64,000 nucleotides of DNA, taken from the NCBI RefSeq assembly GCF_018326425.1, contig NZ_AP024601.1:124001-188000 (forward strand), written 5' to 3'. Origin of the DNA: Polycladomyces abyssicola (lineage in GTDB: Bacteria; Bacillota; Bacilli; Thermoactinomycetales; JIR-001). The notes beneath the pieces are model-generated. The model did not search any database. It was not told the origin of the DNA and saw only the letters and a list, made by a program, of their open reading frames with translations. Within the stretch, counting starts at the first letter, position 1. Each line of letters starts with the position of its first letter. This document shows positions 44,325 through 53,453 of this stretch, piece after piece. Position numbers and translations under genes: made by a program.

Positions 44325-44981
44325 GTGAGCGCAAACCTTCAAACCAGTGTACGGGACACGGTGAACTATGAAACGATGACCGATGAACAGCTGGTGGACG
44401 GTGTGCGGATGGGGGACAGTGGGGCGCTGGAGTATTTGATCCATAAGTATAAAAATTTCGTCCGTGCCAAGGCGCGCTCATACTTTTTGATCGGCGCCGA
44501 TCATGAGGACATCGTACAGGAAGGGATGATTGGCCTTTACAAAGCGATTCGCGACTTTCGCGGGGACAAGCTTGCCTCGTTCAAGGCGTTTGCGGAGCTG
44601 TGCATCACGCGGCAAATTATTACGGCCATCAAGACGGCGACGCGCCAGAAACACATTCCGCTGAACTCTTATGTGTCGTTGGACAAGCCCATCTATGACG
44701 AGGATTCGGACAGAACGCTCATGGATATCCTGACCGGCGGCCGGGTGTCAGATCCGGAGGAGTTGTACATCAATCAGGAAGAATACGATGACATAGAGGA
44801 TAAAATGTCGCAAATCCTGAGCGAATTGGAACGGCAGGTACTGATGCTCTACCTGGACGGCCGCTCGTATCAGGAAATCGCTGTCGACCTGAATCGACAC
44901 GTCAAGTCAATCGACAATGCCTTGCAACGCGTCAAACGCAAACTGGAACGATACCTGGAGGTGCGCGAAGTCACCCTGTAA
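44325..44981 (+). CDS. sigH: RNA polymerase sigma-H factor
   Basis: A 218-residue sigma-70-family factor from GTG 44325, 6 bases after GGAGGG; this matches the usual length of SigH. Region 2 has Ala-Leu-Glu-Tyr-Leu-Ile-His-Lys-Tyr and Asp-His-Glu-Asp-Ile-Val-Gln-Glu-Gly-Met-Ile-Gly-Leu-Tyr-Lys-Ala. Region 4 has Arg-Ser-Tyr-Gln-Glu-Ile-Ala-Val-Asp-Leu-Asn-Arg. It directs transition-phase and early sporulation genes. It is followed by a strong terminator. Confidence 0.95.
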   Translation: MSANLQTSVRDTVNYETMTDEQLVDGVRMGDSGALEYLIHKYKNFVRAKARSYFLIGADHEDIVQEGMIGLYKAIRDFRGDKLASFKAFAELCITRQIITAIKTATRQKHIPLNSYVSLDKPIYDEDSDRTLMDILTGGRVSDPEELYINQEEYDDIEDKMSQILSELERQVLMLYLDGRSYQEIAVDLNRHVKSIDNALQRVKRKLERYLEVREVTL

Positions 44982-45088
44982 CGCCTGAACCGCCGCTTCC
45001 CGCCCCCCTTGCGGGAAGTGCGATCTCATGTGGTAGTTATTCGACAGAAACCCCCAAAATCCTCTTGGCTGTGTAAAAAAATTGTAAA

Positions 45089-45118
45089 ACCCCGTCGACA
45101 GACACGGGGTCTTTTTTT
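45089..45118 (+). terminator. terminator of sigH
   Basis: ACCCCGT (45089-45095) and ACGGGGT (45104-45110) form the stem, followed by CT7. Confidence 0.85.
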
Positions 45119-45246
45119 ATAAAGAGCGAATGGGAAATCGAGTCGAACGGTATGAATCAGACGGAATTTGGAAGATATGACGTAGACAGCGCCAGTTTTG
45201 GCTTTCACTTATTTTGTCTATAATGAGAGAAACAAGCGGGACCTGT

Positions 45247-45275
45247 TTGACACCCGTCAGGCCTTGTGCTAAAGT
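45247..45275 (+). promoter_or_regulatory. promoter of rpmG-secE-nusG
   Basis: Perfect TTGACA (45247-45252) and TAAAGT (45270-45275), 17-base spacer. Confidence 0.75.
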
Positions 45276-45346
45276 GGATAGGGTATGTTATATTCCGGTA
45301 CACTATGGCCGTTTTGGCCGTCGGCATAAGCAAGGAGGTGTGTCAC

Positions 45347-45496
45347 ATGCGGGTCACAATTACCTTGGCTTGCACCGAGTGCGGGGAGCGTAACTACACC
45401 AGCAGCAAAAACAAACGGAAACACCCGGATCGTCTTGAGTTCCGGAAGTACTGCCCCCGCTGCAATGCTCACAAGGTGCATCGCGAGACAAAATAA
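45347..45496 (+). CDS. rpmG: ribosomal protein L33
   Basis: A 49-residue protein from ATG 45347, behind AAGGAGGTG. It retains both zinc-binding pairs, Cys-Thr-Glu-Cys near residue 9 and Cys-Pro-Arg-Cys near 36. This makes it the zinc-containing (C+) form used when zinc is plentiful. It is the first gene of the rpmG-secE-nusG unit. Confidence 0.95.
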   Translation: MRVTITLACTECGERNYTSSKNKRKHPDRLEFRKYCPRCNAHKVHRETK

Positions 45497-45529
45497 CGAT
45501 TGATCGCTTAAACATTTGGGGGGACGCTC

Positions 45530-45754
45530 ATGGGTTTGCTAGGTCGCCTCGGTTCCGGGATTTCCAAAAGCATATCCGGCACCGCTCAGTTTTTCCGGAG
45601 CGGGATCGCCGAGCTGAAAAAGGTACGCTGGCCCAATCGACAAGAGCTGATCAGCTATACGACGATCGTCATCGTGACGGTGACGATTCTCACCCTCTTC
45701 TTCGCGGCCGTGGACTTTGGGATTGGTCAATTGCTGGCATTGCTCACAAGGTGA
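45530..45754 (+). CDS. secE: preprotein translocase subunit SecE
   Basis: A 74-residue single-span protein. A cytoplasmic amphipathic part with the conserved Glu-Leu-Lys-Lys-Val-Arg-Trp-Pro-Asn-Arg-Gln-Glu-Leu (about 27-39) leads to one transmembrane helix (about 46-70). It clamps the SecY channel. It lies between rpmG and nusG, as in nearly all Firmicutes. Confidence 0.95.
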   Translation: MGLLGRLGSGISKSISGTAQFFRSGIAELKKVRWPNRQELISYTTIVIVTVTILTLFFAAVDFGIGQLLALLTR

Positions 45755-45812
45755 GACGGCGTCGTCGAAATTACGCCATAAGGGGGGACAGGGTGCGATT
45801 CGGCCCTGAATC

Positions 45813-46346
45813 ATGGAGAAGAATTGGTATGTTGTTCACACTTATTCCGGCTACGAAAACAAAGTAAAAACCAACCTGGAAAAGCGTGTGCGCTCGATGG
45901 ACATGGAGGACAAGATTTTCCGTGTTCTCGTTCCGACTGAAGAAGAGATCGAGCACAAGGATGGCAAGAAGAAAACCGTCCAGCGCAAGGTTTTTCCGGG
46001 ATACGTCCTTGTGGAGATGATCATGACGGATGACTCATGGTATGTCGTGCGCAACACGCCGGGAGTCACGGGGTTCGTCGGATCATCCGGAGCCGGTTCC
46101 AAGCCCACTCCCCTTATGCCGGAAGAAGTGCATGCGATTCTGCGCCAAATGGGGATGGAAGAGGCGCGTCCCAAAGTGGACTTTGCCGTCAATGACAACG
46201 TCAAAGTCAAGGAAGGACCGTTCGCGAACTTTGTTGGAACCATCGAAGAGGTGGATGCGAGCCGAGGCAAGCTGAAGGTGCTCGTCAACATGTTTGGGCG
46301 CGAAACTCCGGTGGAGCTGGACTTTGCCCAAGTGGAAAAAATTTGA
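45813..46346 (+). CDS. nusG: transcription elongation factor NusG
   Basis: A 177-residue factor. The NGN domain opens [13 protein letters not shown], includes Phe-Pro-Gly-Tyr-Val-Leu-Val-Glu-Met, and is followed by a KOW domain ([11 protein letters not shown]) from about residue 128. It binds RNA polymerase and modulates pausing. The 159-base spacer to rplK contains a TAAAGT -10-like word at 46383 and a GGGATCCCC-type hairpin. Confidence 0.96.
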   Translation: MEKNWYVVHTYSGYENKVKTNLEKRVRSMDMEDKIFRVLVPTEEEIEHKDGKKKTVQRKVFPGYVLVEMIMTDDSWYVVRNTPGVTGFVGSSGAGSKPTPLMPEEVHAILRQMGMEEARPKVDFAVNDNVKVKEGPFANFVGTIEEVDASRGKLKVLVNMFGRETPVELDFAQVEKI

Positions 46347-46505
46347 AGCGATCACATCTTCCCCTCGGGTGCCTGTTTGTGTTAAAGTGTATATGTTTTG
46401 GGATCCCCTTCGGGGGTTCGGGGGTCGTCCGTGGATGGGCGAACCTTTTTTCCGTGGGAGGGTGCGACCCGAAAGAACCACATTTTTGTAAGGAGGTTGG
46501 TTGGC

Positions 46506-46931
46506 GTGGCCAAAAAAGTCATCAAAGTGGTCAAGCTGCAAATCCCCGCTGGTAAAGCCAACCCGGCGCCGCCGGTCGGTCCTGCGCTGGGTCAAGCCGG
46601 GGTCAACATCATGGGATTCTGCAAAGAGTTCAACGCGCGTACCGCGGACCAAGCGGGGCTGATCATTCCGGTTGAGATCACGGTGTACGAAGACCGTTCG
46701 TTCACCTTCGTCACCAAAACCCCGCCGGCAGCCGTGTTGCTCAAAAAAGCGGCCGGTATCGAGTCCGGTTCCGGTGAACCGAACAAAAAGAAAGTGGCCA
46801 AAGTGTCGCGGGACAAAGTGCGCGAAATCGCCGAGCTGAAAATGCCCGATCTGAACGCGGCTTCGGTGGAAGCGGCGATGCGCATGGTGGAAGGTACCGC
46901 CCGCAGCATGGGAATCGAAATCGTAGACTGA
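46506..46931 (+). CDS. rplK: ribosomal protein L11
   Basis: A 141-residue protein from GTG 46506, behind AAGGAGG; this gives the universal L11 length. Signature segments are [17 protein letters not shown] and [10 protein letters not shown]. It forms the GTPase-centre stalk base on 23S rRNA and is the site of RelA activation. Confidence 0.97.
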   Translation: MAKKVIKVVKLQIPAGKANPAPPVGPALGQAGVNIMGFCKEFNARTADQAGLIIPVEITVYEDRSFTFVTKTPPAAVLLKKAAGIESGSGEPNKKKVAKVSRDKVREIAELKMPDLNAASVEAAMRMVEGTARSMGIEIVD

Positions 46932-47024
46932 TCGGATAGAAGATCTGTCGCAGTTGTCGCCGCCACGGGTGATGGCTGCAAGTGGGAGGATTATCCGTTA
47001 TGACCACGAAAGGAGGAAGCAACC

Positions 47025-47723
47025 GTGGCTAAGCATGGGAAAAAGTATCTCGAAGCGATCAAAAAAGTGGACCGGGAAAAGCAATACGATCCGACCGAAG
47101 CGCTCCAACTGGTGAAAGAGCTGGCTTCGGCCAAATTCGATGAGACGGTGGAAGCGGCGTTCCGTCTGGGGATCGACACCAAACGCGCGGACCAACAAGT
47201 GCGCGGAGCTGTGGTTCTGCCGCATGGTACCGGAAAAACCAAACGGGTGCTGGTTTTCGCCAAAGGTGAGAAAGCCAAAGAAGCGGAACAAGCCGGTGCC
47301 GACTATGTGGGCGATGAAGACCTGATCAACAAAGTGAGCCAAGGCTGGTTCGATTTCGACGTGGTGGTGGCCACCCCGGATATGATGGGTCAAGTCGGGA
47401 AACTGGGCCGCATCCTGGGTCCCAAAGGCTTGATGCCCAACCCGAAAACGGGAACCGTCACCTTTGATGTGGCCAAAGCGGTTCAGGAAATCAAAGCCGG
47501 TAAAATCGAATACCGGGCCGACAAAGCCGGTAACGTTCACGCGCCGATCGGCAAGGTTTCCTTTGACGTCGAGAAACTGGTGGAAAACTTGCAAGCGCTG
47601 GCTGAAGCACTGATCAAAGCCAAACCGGCTGCGGCAAAAGGGCAATATATGAAGAGCGTTACCGTTTCTTCCACCATGGGACCGGGCATCTCGATCAACC
47701 CGGCACGGTTTATGGGACGCTAA
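47025..47723 (+). CDS. rplA: ribosomal protein L1
   Basis: A 232-residue protein from GTG 47025 behind AAAGGAGG. Conserved Val-Val-Leu-Pro-His-Gly-Thr-Gly-Lys, [14 protein letters not shown] and a C-terminal Ser-Ser-Thr-Met-Gly-Pro-Gly are present. L1 forms the mobile stalk at the E site and can repress its own operon. It is the second gene of rplKA. Confidence 0.97.
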   Translation: MAKHGKKYLEAIKKVDREKQYDPTEALQLVKELASAKFDETVEAAFRLGIDTKRADQQVRGAVVLPHGTGKTKRVLVFAKGEKAKEAEQAGADYVGDEDLINKVSQGWFDFDVVVATPDMMGQVGKLGRILGPKGLMPNPKTGTVTFDVAKAVQEIKAGKIEYRADKAGNVHAPIGKVSFDVEKLVENLQALAEALIKAKPAAAKGQYMKSVTVSSTMGPGISINPARFMGR

Positions 47724-47738
47724 GAACTTGTTCCGTTC

Positions 47739-47767
47739 TTGACAATGACGGACCCATTGGTTATGCT
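47739..47767 (+). promoter_or_regulatory. promoter of rplJ-rplL
   Basis: Perfect TTGACA (47739-47744), 17-base spacer, TATGCT (47762-47767), just after the rplA stop. Confidence 0.7.
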
Positions 47768-47799
47768 ATAAACGTTTGTTTGGGTTACTTGACAATTGA

Positions 47800-47918
47800 A
47801 CACCCGCTTCTACCGTAGACAGCAGGTGCCGCCGGCTTAATATCCTGCCGAGGTAGGGATTCCGATTCGTATTGATAGAGGATTTTCCCGGCCTTCGTGT
47901 GTCTACGAAGGCTTTTTT
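47800..47918 (+). ncRNA. L10 autoregulatory leader with attenuator
   Basis: The CGTAGACAGCAGGTGCCG ... GGCTTAATATCCTGCCGAGG core is the L10(L12)4-binding fold. It is followed by a terminator GCCTTCGT/ACGAAGGC (47891-47912) with T6. Excess L10-L12 complex should favour termination before rplJ. Confidence 0.92.
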
Positions 47919-47947
47919 GTTTGCAATCCCTGCGAGGAGGTGTGACG

Positions 47948-48460
47948 ATGTCCAAAGCGATCGAAAAGAAGAAACAAGTCGTGGCGGAGATCGTGGAAAA
48001 GCTGAAAACCAGCAAAAGCACGATTTTGACGGATTACCGCGGTCTCACCGTCGCTGAAATGACCGAGCTGCGGAAGCAGTTGCGCGAAGCCGGCGTTGAG
48101 TTCAAGGTGTTGAAAAACACGTTGACCCGCCGCGCGACCGAAGAAGTGGGCTTGACAGAACTGAACGAATCCCTGACCGGTCCGACCGCCATTGCGTTCA
48201 GCTATGAAGATGTGGTAGCGCCGGCGAAGATCCTGCACAAATTCGCCAAAGACCACGAAGCGCTGGAAATCAAGGGCGGCGTGGTAGAAGGCCGCATCGT
48301 CAGCCTGGACGAAGTGAAGGCGCTGGCGGAACTGCCGTCCCGCGAAGGGCTCTTGTCCATGTTGCTCAGCGTGTTGCAGGCGCCGATGCGGAACTTTGCC
48401 CTGGCGGTCAAAGCGGTGGCCGACAAAAACGGAGAAGCGGGCGAAGCGGCGGAAGCCTGA
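47948..48460 (+). CDS. rplJ: ribosomal protein L10
   Basis: A 170-residue protein from ATG 47948 behind GAGGAGG. The N-terminal RNA-binding domain includes [12 protein letters not shown], and the C-terminal helix (about 135-165) is the platform for L7/L12 dimers. It anchors the stalk and represses its own mRNA through the leader directly upstream. Confidence 0.97.
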   Translation: MSKAIEKKKQVVAEIVEKLKTSKSTILTDYRGLTVAEMTELRKQLREAGVEFKVLKNTLTRRATEEVGLTELNESLTGPTAIAFSYEDVVAPAKILHKFAKDHEALEIKGGVVEGRIVSLDEVKALAELPSREGLLSMLLSVLQAPMRNFALAVKAVADKNGEAGEAAEA

Positions 48461-48547
48461 TGCACCGAGTCCGTTTGCCGGCGTGATACGCCGGGACCAT
48501 TTTCATTTGCGAATTTCAATTGATCTGATACAAGGAGGTTGTTTCGC

Positions 48548-48913
48548 ATGACCAAAGAGCAAATCATTGAAGCGATCAAAGGCATGAGCGTGCTCGAACT
48601 GAATGAATTGGTGAAAGCGATCGAGGAAGAATTCGGCGTGACTGCTGCTGCTCCCGTGGCTGTTGCTGCTCCGGGTGCTGCTGCGGATGCGGCTGCCGAA
48701 AAAACCGAATTCGACGTCATCCTGGCGGATGCGGGTGCTTCCAAAATCAACGTTATCAAAGTGGTGCGCAGCATTACCGGCCTCGGCCTGAAAGAAGCCA
48801 AAGCGTTGGTCGATGGTGCGCCGAGCCCGATCAAAGAAGGCGTCTCCAAAGAAGAAGCCGAAAACATCAAATCCCAACTGGAAGAAGCCGGTGCGAAGGT
48901 GGAACTCAAGTAA
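48548..48913 (+). CDS. rplL: ribosomal protein L7/L12
   Basis: A 121-residue protein from ATG 48548 behind AAGGAGG. A short helical dimerisation domain is followed by an Ala/Val-rich hinge (about 38-52). The C-terminal factor-binding domain contains Lys-Ile-Asn-Val-Ile-Lys-Val-Val-Arg and [11 protein letters not shown]. It recruits translational GTPases. A strong terminator follows. Confidence 0.97.
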   Translation: MTKEQIIEAIKGMSVLELNELVKAIEEEFGVTAAAPVAVAAPGAAADAAAEKTEFDVILADAGASKINVIKVVRSITGLGLKEAKALVDGAPSPIKEGVSKEEAENIKSQLEEAGAKVELK

Positions 48914-48927
48914 CCACCCGCCGGTTG

Positions 48928-48961
48928 ACCCGCCGGCAACTGGGCCGGCGGGTTGTTTTTT
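48928..48961 (+). terminator. terminator of rplJ-rplL
   Basis: ACCCGCCGGC and GCCGGCGGGT form a 10-base-pair stem, followed by TGTTTTTTC. Confidence 0.9.
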
Positions 48962-48978
48962 CATAGGAGGAACGTCAC

Positions 48979-49590
48979 ATGACCGAACATTACTACAGCT
49001 CACAACCGGATACCGCTTCCGATGTGCGGGAGATACACGCCGAACTGCGCGGACGGGCATTTCGATTTCTGACGGATGCAGGCGTTTTTTCCAAAAAAGG
49101 AGTTGATTTCGGCAGCCGCCTGTTGATTGAGACGGCGGCATTGCCGGATGAGGGCGTGTTTGCTGACGTCGGATGCGGCTACGGACCGATTGGCATCGCG
49201 CTGGTTGCGACCGTACCGAACAGTCAGGCTGTTTTGTTGGATGTCAACACCCGCGCAGTGGAACTGGCACGGAAAAATGCGGAGATCAACGGTGTGGCGG
49301 ACCGCGTTACGGCGCTCGTTAGTGACGGGTTCGAGGCGGTGGGGGAACGTCGTTTTGACGCTGTGCTGATCAATCCGCCGATTCGTGCGGGTAAACAGGT
49401 GGTATACCGGCTGTTTGCGGAAGCGAGGGACCATCTGAAACCGAGCGGAACGCTGTGGGTCGTTATCCGCAAGAAACAAGGGGCGGCTTCTGCACGCGAC
49501 GAGCTGAATCGGTTGTTCACATCGGTTGATGTGGCGAAACAAAAAAAGGGGTATTGGATTCTCCGAGCTGAACAGGGAAGAGAGTATTGA
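48979..49590 (+). CDS. class I SAM-dependent methyltransferase, RsmC/YbxB type
   Basis: A 203-residue Rossmann-fold methyltransferase. Motif I is Asp-Val-Gly-Cys-Gly-Tyr-Gly-Pro-Ile-Gly (about 58-67), the acidic end of the next strand is Leu-Leu-Asp-Val-Asn, and the catalytic Asn-Pro-Pro-Ile motif near 133 marks an N-methyltransferase acting on bases. The gene sits between rplL and rpoB, the usual place of Bacillus ybxB, related to 16S rRNA guanine methyltransferases. The target nucleotide is inferred, not proven. Confidence 0.9.
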   Translation: MTEHYYSSQPDTASDVREIHAELRGRAFRFLTDAGVFSKKGVDFGSRLLIETAALPDEGVFADVGCGYGPIGIALVATVPNSQAVLLDVNTRAVELARKNAEINGVADRVTALVSDGFEAVGERRFDAVLINPPIRAGKQVVYRLFAEARDHLKPSGTLWVVIRKKQGAASARDELNRLFTSVDVAKQKKGYWILRAEQGREY

Positions 49591-49615
49591 CACAATATCC
49601 CGCCTATGATATCGT
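49587..49615 (+). promoter_or_regulatory. candidate promoter of rpoBC
   Basis: Perfect TTGACA (49587-49592) overlapping the methyltransferase stop, 17-base spacer, TATCGT (49610-49615) preceded by TGA (extended -10). Confidence 0.5.
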
Positions 49616-49825
49616 TATAAAATGCTAATAAACTAGTCGGGCGTAGTATACCTTTTTTTAGGCGTACGAGGGAATTTTTCCTTGAAGCAGTTTAAGGGCG
49701 CTAGCAATTGGTTAACATAGGTAAATAGACGCTTAGTAGCTGGAAAAATGAGGTGTCCTCGCCCATTTTCTTTTTTTGCTGTTTGATTCGCGCGTCAATC
49801 GACTGGGTACGAGGGGGGAACTTGC

Positions 49826-52800
49826 TTGGCAGGCAAACTTGTCCAATATGGTCGGCGACAGCGCAGAAGTTATGCGAGGATCAACGAGGTTCTGGAACTG
49901 CCCAACCTGATTGAGATTCAGCAACGGTCGTACCAGTGGTTCTTGGAAGAGGGACTGCGCGAAATGTTCCAGGACATCTCGCCGATCGAAGATTTCACCG
50001 GAAACTTGGTCTTGGAGTTTATTGACTACAGTCTGGGTGAGCCCAAGTATTCGGTCGAAGAGTGCAAGGAACGGGATGTTACTTATGCTGCTCCGCTTCG
50101 TGTAAAAGTGCGTCTCATCAATAAGGAGACGGGCGAAGTGAAGGAGCAGGAAGTGTTCATGGGTGATTTCCCGCTGATGACGGAAACGGGAACGTTCATC
50201 ATCAACGGGGCCGAACGGGTCATCGTTAGCCAGCTGGTCCGTTCGCCGAGTGTCTACTACAGCACCAAAGTGGATAAAAACGGAAAACCTGCATACACCG
50301 CCACAGTGATTCCAAATCGTGGTGCTTGGCTGGAGTACGAAACCGATGCCAAAGACATCCTCTATGTCCGGATCGACCGTACCCGGAAGATCCCTGTGAC
50401 GGTGCTTTTGCGTGCCCTCGGTTTCAGTACTGATGCCGAGATTTTGGAACTCTTGGGCGATGACGAATACGTACGCAATACGTTGGACAAAGACAACACC
50501 GGTTCAACGGAAAAAGCGCTGATCGAAATCTACGAACGTTTGCGTCCGGGTGAACCTCCGACTGCGGACAACGCGAAGAGCCTCTTGTATTCTCGCTTCT
50601 TCGACCCCAAACGCTATGATTTGGCGAGTGTGGGTCGCTATAAGATGAACAAGAAGCTGCATATCAAAAATCGCCTCCTCAACCAACGGTTGGCGGAGCC
50701 GATCGTCGATCCCGAAACCGGTGAGATCATTGCGGAAGCCGGGCAGGTGATCGACCGTCGTGTGCTCAACAAAATTCTGCCGCTTTTGGAGAAAGAAGAC
50801 GGTCTCGGTTGGGAGGAACACACCGTTCGCGGTGGGGTGCCGGAGGACGGGACCGTACGACTGCAATCGGTCAAGATCTTCTCTCCTGTAGAAGACGGCA
50901 AGGTGATCAAGGTCATCTCCAACGGTAATGTCGATTCGTCGGTGAAACACATCACCCCGGCCGATATCGTCGCCTCAATCAACTACTTTATCAACCTGCT
51001 CCACGGTGTGGGCAGCACGGACGATATTGACCACCTGGGGAACCGGCGTTTGCGTTCTGTCGGCGAGCTGCTGCAAAACCAGTTCCGTATTGGTTTGTCC
51101 AGGATGGAACGGGTGGTTCGCGAGCGGATGTCGATTCAGGATGCCAATGCCATTACACCGCAGGCGTTGATCAATATCCGCCCGGTGATCGCATCGATCA
51201 AGGAATTCTTCGGCAGCAGCCAGTTGTCGCAATTCATGGACCAGACCAACCCGTTGGCCGAACTGACGCACAAACGGCGTCTGTCCGCGCTGGGACCGGG
51301 TGGACTGACCCGGGAACGCGCCGGTTTCGAGGTGCGGGACGTTCACCACTCGCACTACGGCCGGATGTGTCCGATCGAAACGCCGGAGGGTCCCAACATC
51401 GGGCTGATCAACTCGCTGTCTACCTATGCACGGGTGAACGAATACGGGTTTATCGAAACTCCCTATCGCAAAGTGGACCCGGATACGCACGTGGTCACAG
51501 ACGAGATCGTGTATCTGACGGCCGACGAAGAGGACAACTACTATATCGCACAGGCCAACGAGGAATTGGATGAAGAAGGGCGCTTCGTCAATGAGCAGAT
51601 TATTGTCCGTTACAAAGACGAGCATTTGATTGTTCCTCGTGAGCGGGTCGACTTCATGGACGTATCGCCCAAACAGGTGGTCTCTGTCGCGACGGCGTGT
51701 ATTCCGTTCCTGGAGAACGACGACTCCAACCGGGCGCTGATGGGGTCCAACATGCAGCGTCAAGCCGTGCCGCTGCTGAAGCCGGAAGCGCCGTTCATCG
51801 GTACGGGGATGGAATACAAAGCGGCCCGTGACTCGGGTGTGATGGTTCTGGCGAAACGTCCGGGCGTCGTCGAGCGGGTCACCGCGGACGAAATCTGGGT
51901 TCGCCACGAAGAAGAAGTGGACGGTAAGCTGGTAAAAGGCGACCTGGATAAATACAAGCTCATCAAGTTCCAACGTTCCAACCAAGGGACCTGCATCAAC
52001 CAGCGCCCGATCGTCAAGGTGGGCGACCGTGTGCAAAAAGGCGACACGTTGGCCGACGGTCCTTCCACCGAACAAGGGGAATTGGCGTTGGGCCGCAACG
52101 TGTTGGTTGCTTTTATGACATGGGAAGGGTACAACTACGAAGACGCCATTTTGCTCAGTGAGAAGTTGGTGAAGGAGGACGTCTACACCTCCATTCACAT
52201 TGAGGAATACGAGTGTGAAGCCCGCGACACCAAACTGGGGCCTGAAGAAATCACCCGCGACATCCCCAACGTCGGAGAAGATGCGCTCAAGAATTTGGAT
52301 GAGCGTGGCATCATCCGCATTGGGGCAGAAATCAAAGCGGGGGATATCCTCGTCGGAAAAGTAACGCCCAAAGGTGTGACCGAACTGACGGCCGAAGAGC
52401 GGCTGCTTCACGCCATCTTCGGGGAAAAGGCCCGCGAGGTGCGGGATACGTCCCTGCGTGTACCGCACGGCACGGATGGGATCGTCGTTGACGTCAAGGT
52501 CTTCACTCGCGAAAACGGCGACGAACTGCCCCCGGGAGTCAACCAATTGGTGCGCGTCTACATTGCGCAGAAACGGAAGATTTCCGAAGGGGACAAAATG
52601 GCGGGACGTCACGGAAACAAAGGGGTTATTGCCCGCGTTCTGCCGGAGGAAGACATGCCGTTCTTGCCGGACGGAACCCCGGTGGAAGTCGTTTTGAACC
52701 CGCTCGGCGTGCCGTCGCGGATGAACATCGGTCAGGTGCTGGAAGTGCACTTGGGAATGGCGGCCAAAGCGATGGGCCTGCACATGGCAACACCGGTGTT

Positions 52801-53380
52801 CGACGGTGCGACGGAGCAGGATGTGTTCGAAACGCTGAAAGAAGCGGGATTGCCTGAAGACGGAAAAACCATCCTTTACGACGGGCGCACGGGTGAGCCG
52901 TTCGAAAACCGTGTCACCGTGGGCGTGATGTACATGATCAAGCTGGCCCACATGGTGGACGACAAGATTCACGCGCGTTCGACCGGTCCTTACTCGTTGG
53001 TCACGCAACAACCGCTGGGCGGAAAGGCGCAGTTCGGCGGTCAGCGTTTCGGAGAGATGGAGGTGTGGGCGCTCGAAGCTTACGGTGCCGCCTACACATT
53101 GCAGGAGATACTGACGGTCAAATCGGACGACGTGGTTGGTCGCGTCAAAACCTACGAATCGATCGTCAAGGGAGAGAACGTACCGGAGCCCGGTGTGCCT
53201 GAATCGTTCAAGGTGTTGATCAAGGAACTGCAAAGTCTCGGTATGGATGTCAAGATCCTGTCGGGAGACGAGCAGGAAATCGAGATTCGGGAGATCGATG
53301 AGGAAGATGAGCCAGCGAACGACAGGCTGGGATTCGATCTGGACAGCGGGGAAGGCGAGAAAAAGTCTTCGTCGTCGTGA
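49826..53380 (+). CDS. rpoB: RNA polymerase beta subunit
   Basis: A 1184-residue protein from TTG 49826 behind GAGGGGGGAA. The rifampicin pocket [16 protein letters not shown] ... [17 protein letters not shown] has wild-type residues, so sensitivity is expected. The catalytic [10 protein letters not shown] is near residue 930. The C-terminus has a short acidic tail ending in serines. Standard Firmicute domain content without large insertions. Confidence 0.98.
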   Translation: MAGKLVQYGRRQRRSYARINEVLELPNLIEIQQRSYQWFLEEGLREMFQDISPIEDFTGNLVLEFIDYSLGEPKYSVEECKERDVTYAAPLRVKVRLINKETGEVKEQEVFMGDFPLMTETGTFIINGAERVIVSQLVRSPSVYYSTKVDKNGKPAYTATVIPNRGAWLEYETDAKDILYVRIDRTRKIPVTVLLRALGFSTDAEILELLGDDEYVRNTLDKDNTGSTEKALIEIYERLRPGEPPTADNAKSLLYSRFFDPKRYDLASVGRYKMNKKLHIKNRLLNQRLAEPIVDPETGEIIAEAGQVIDRRVLNKILPLLEKEDGLGWEEHTVRGGVPEDGTVRLQSVKIFSPVEDGKVIKVISNGNVDSSVKHITPADIVASINYFINLLHGVGSTDDIDHLGNRRLRSVGELLQNQFRIGLSRMERVVRERMSIQDANAITPQALINIRPVIASIKEFFGSSQLSQFMDQTNPLAELTHKRRLSALGPGGLTRERAGFEVRDVHHSHYGRMCPIETPEGPNIGLINSLSTYARVNEYGFIETPYRKVDPDTHVVTDEIVYLTADEEDNYYIAQANEELDEEGRFVNEQIIVRYKDEHLIVPRERVDFMDVSPKQVVSVATACIPFLENDDSNRALMGSNMQRQAVPLLKPEAPFIGTGMEYKAARDSGVMVLAKRPGVVERVTADEIWVRHEEEVDGKLVKGDLDKYKLIKFQRSNQGTCINQRPIVKVGDRVQKGDTLADGPSTEQGELALGRNVLVAFMTWEGYNYEDAILLSEKLVKEDVYTSIHIEEYECEARDTKLGPEEITRDIPNVGEDALKNLDERGIIRIGAEIKAGDILVGKVTPKGVTELTAEERLLHAIFGEKAREVRDTSLRVPHGTDGIVVDVKVFTRENGDELPPGVNQLVRVYIAQKRKISEGDKMAGRHGNKGVIARVLPEEDMPFLPDGTPVEVVLNPLGVPSRMNIGQVLEVHLGMAAKAMGLHMATPVFDGATEQDVFETLKEAGLPEDGKTILYDGRTGEPFENRVTVGVMYMIKLAHMVDDKIHARSTGPYSLVTQQPLGGKAQFGGQRFGEMEVWALEAYGAAYTLQEILTVKSDDVVGRVKTYESIVKGENVPEPGVPESFKVLIKELQSLGMDVKILSGDEQEIEIREIDEEDEPANDRLGFDLDSGEGEKKSSSS

Positions 53381-53453
53381 GCGCGCCGAATCCCGTGGGT
53401 TTTGCGGAGAAAATCCGGCGTGATATGGGATGATCCTGAGGGAGGAATGCCCT

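Larger units (their letters stand above)
44982..45346. other. intergenic region sigH-rpmG with two hairpins and the rpmG promoter
   Basis: It contains a CTTCCCGC/GCGGGAAG hairpin (44996-45018) without a U-tract, the sigH terminator, a 16-base word shared with 15385-15400, a TATAAT at 45219-45224 with a weak -35, and the strong promoter at 45247-45275. No gene is seen. Confidence 0.55.
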
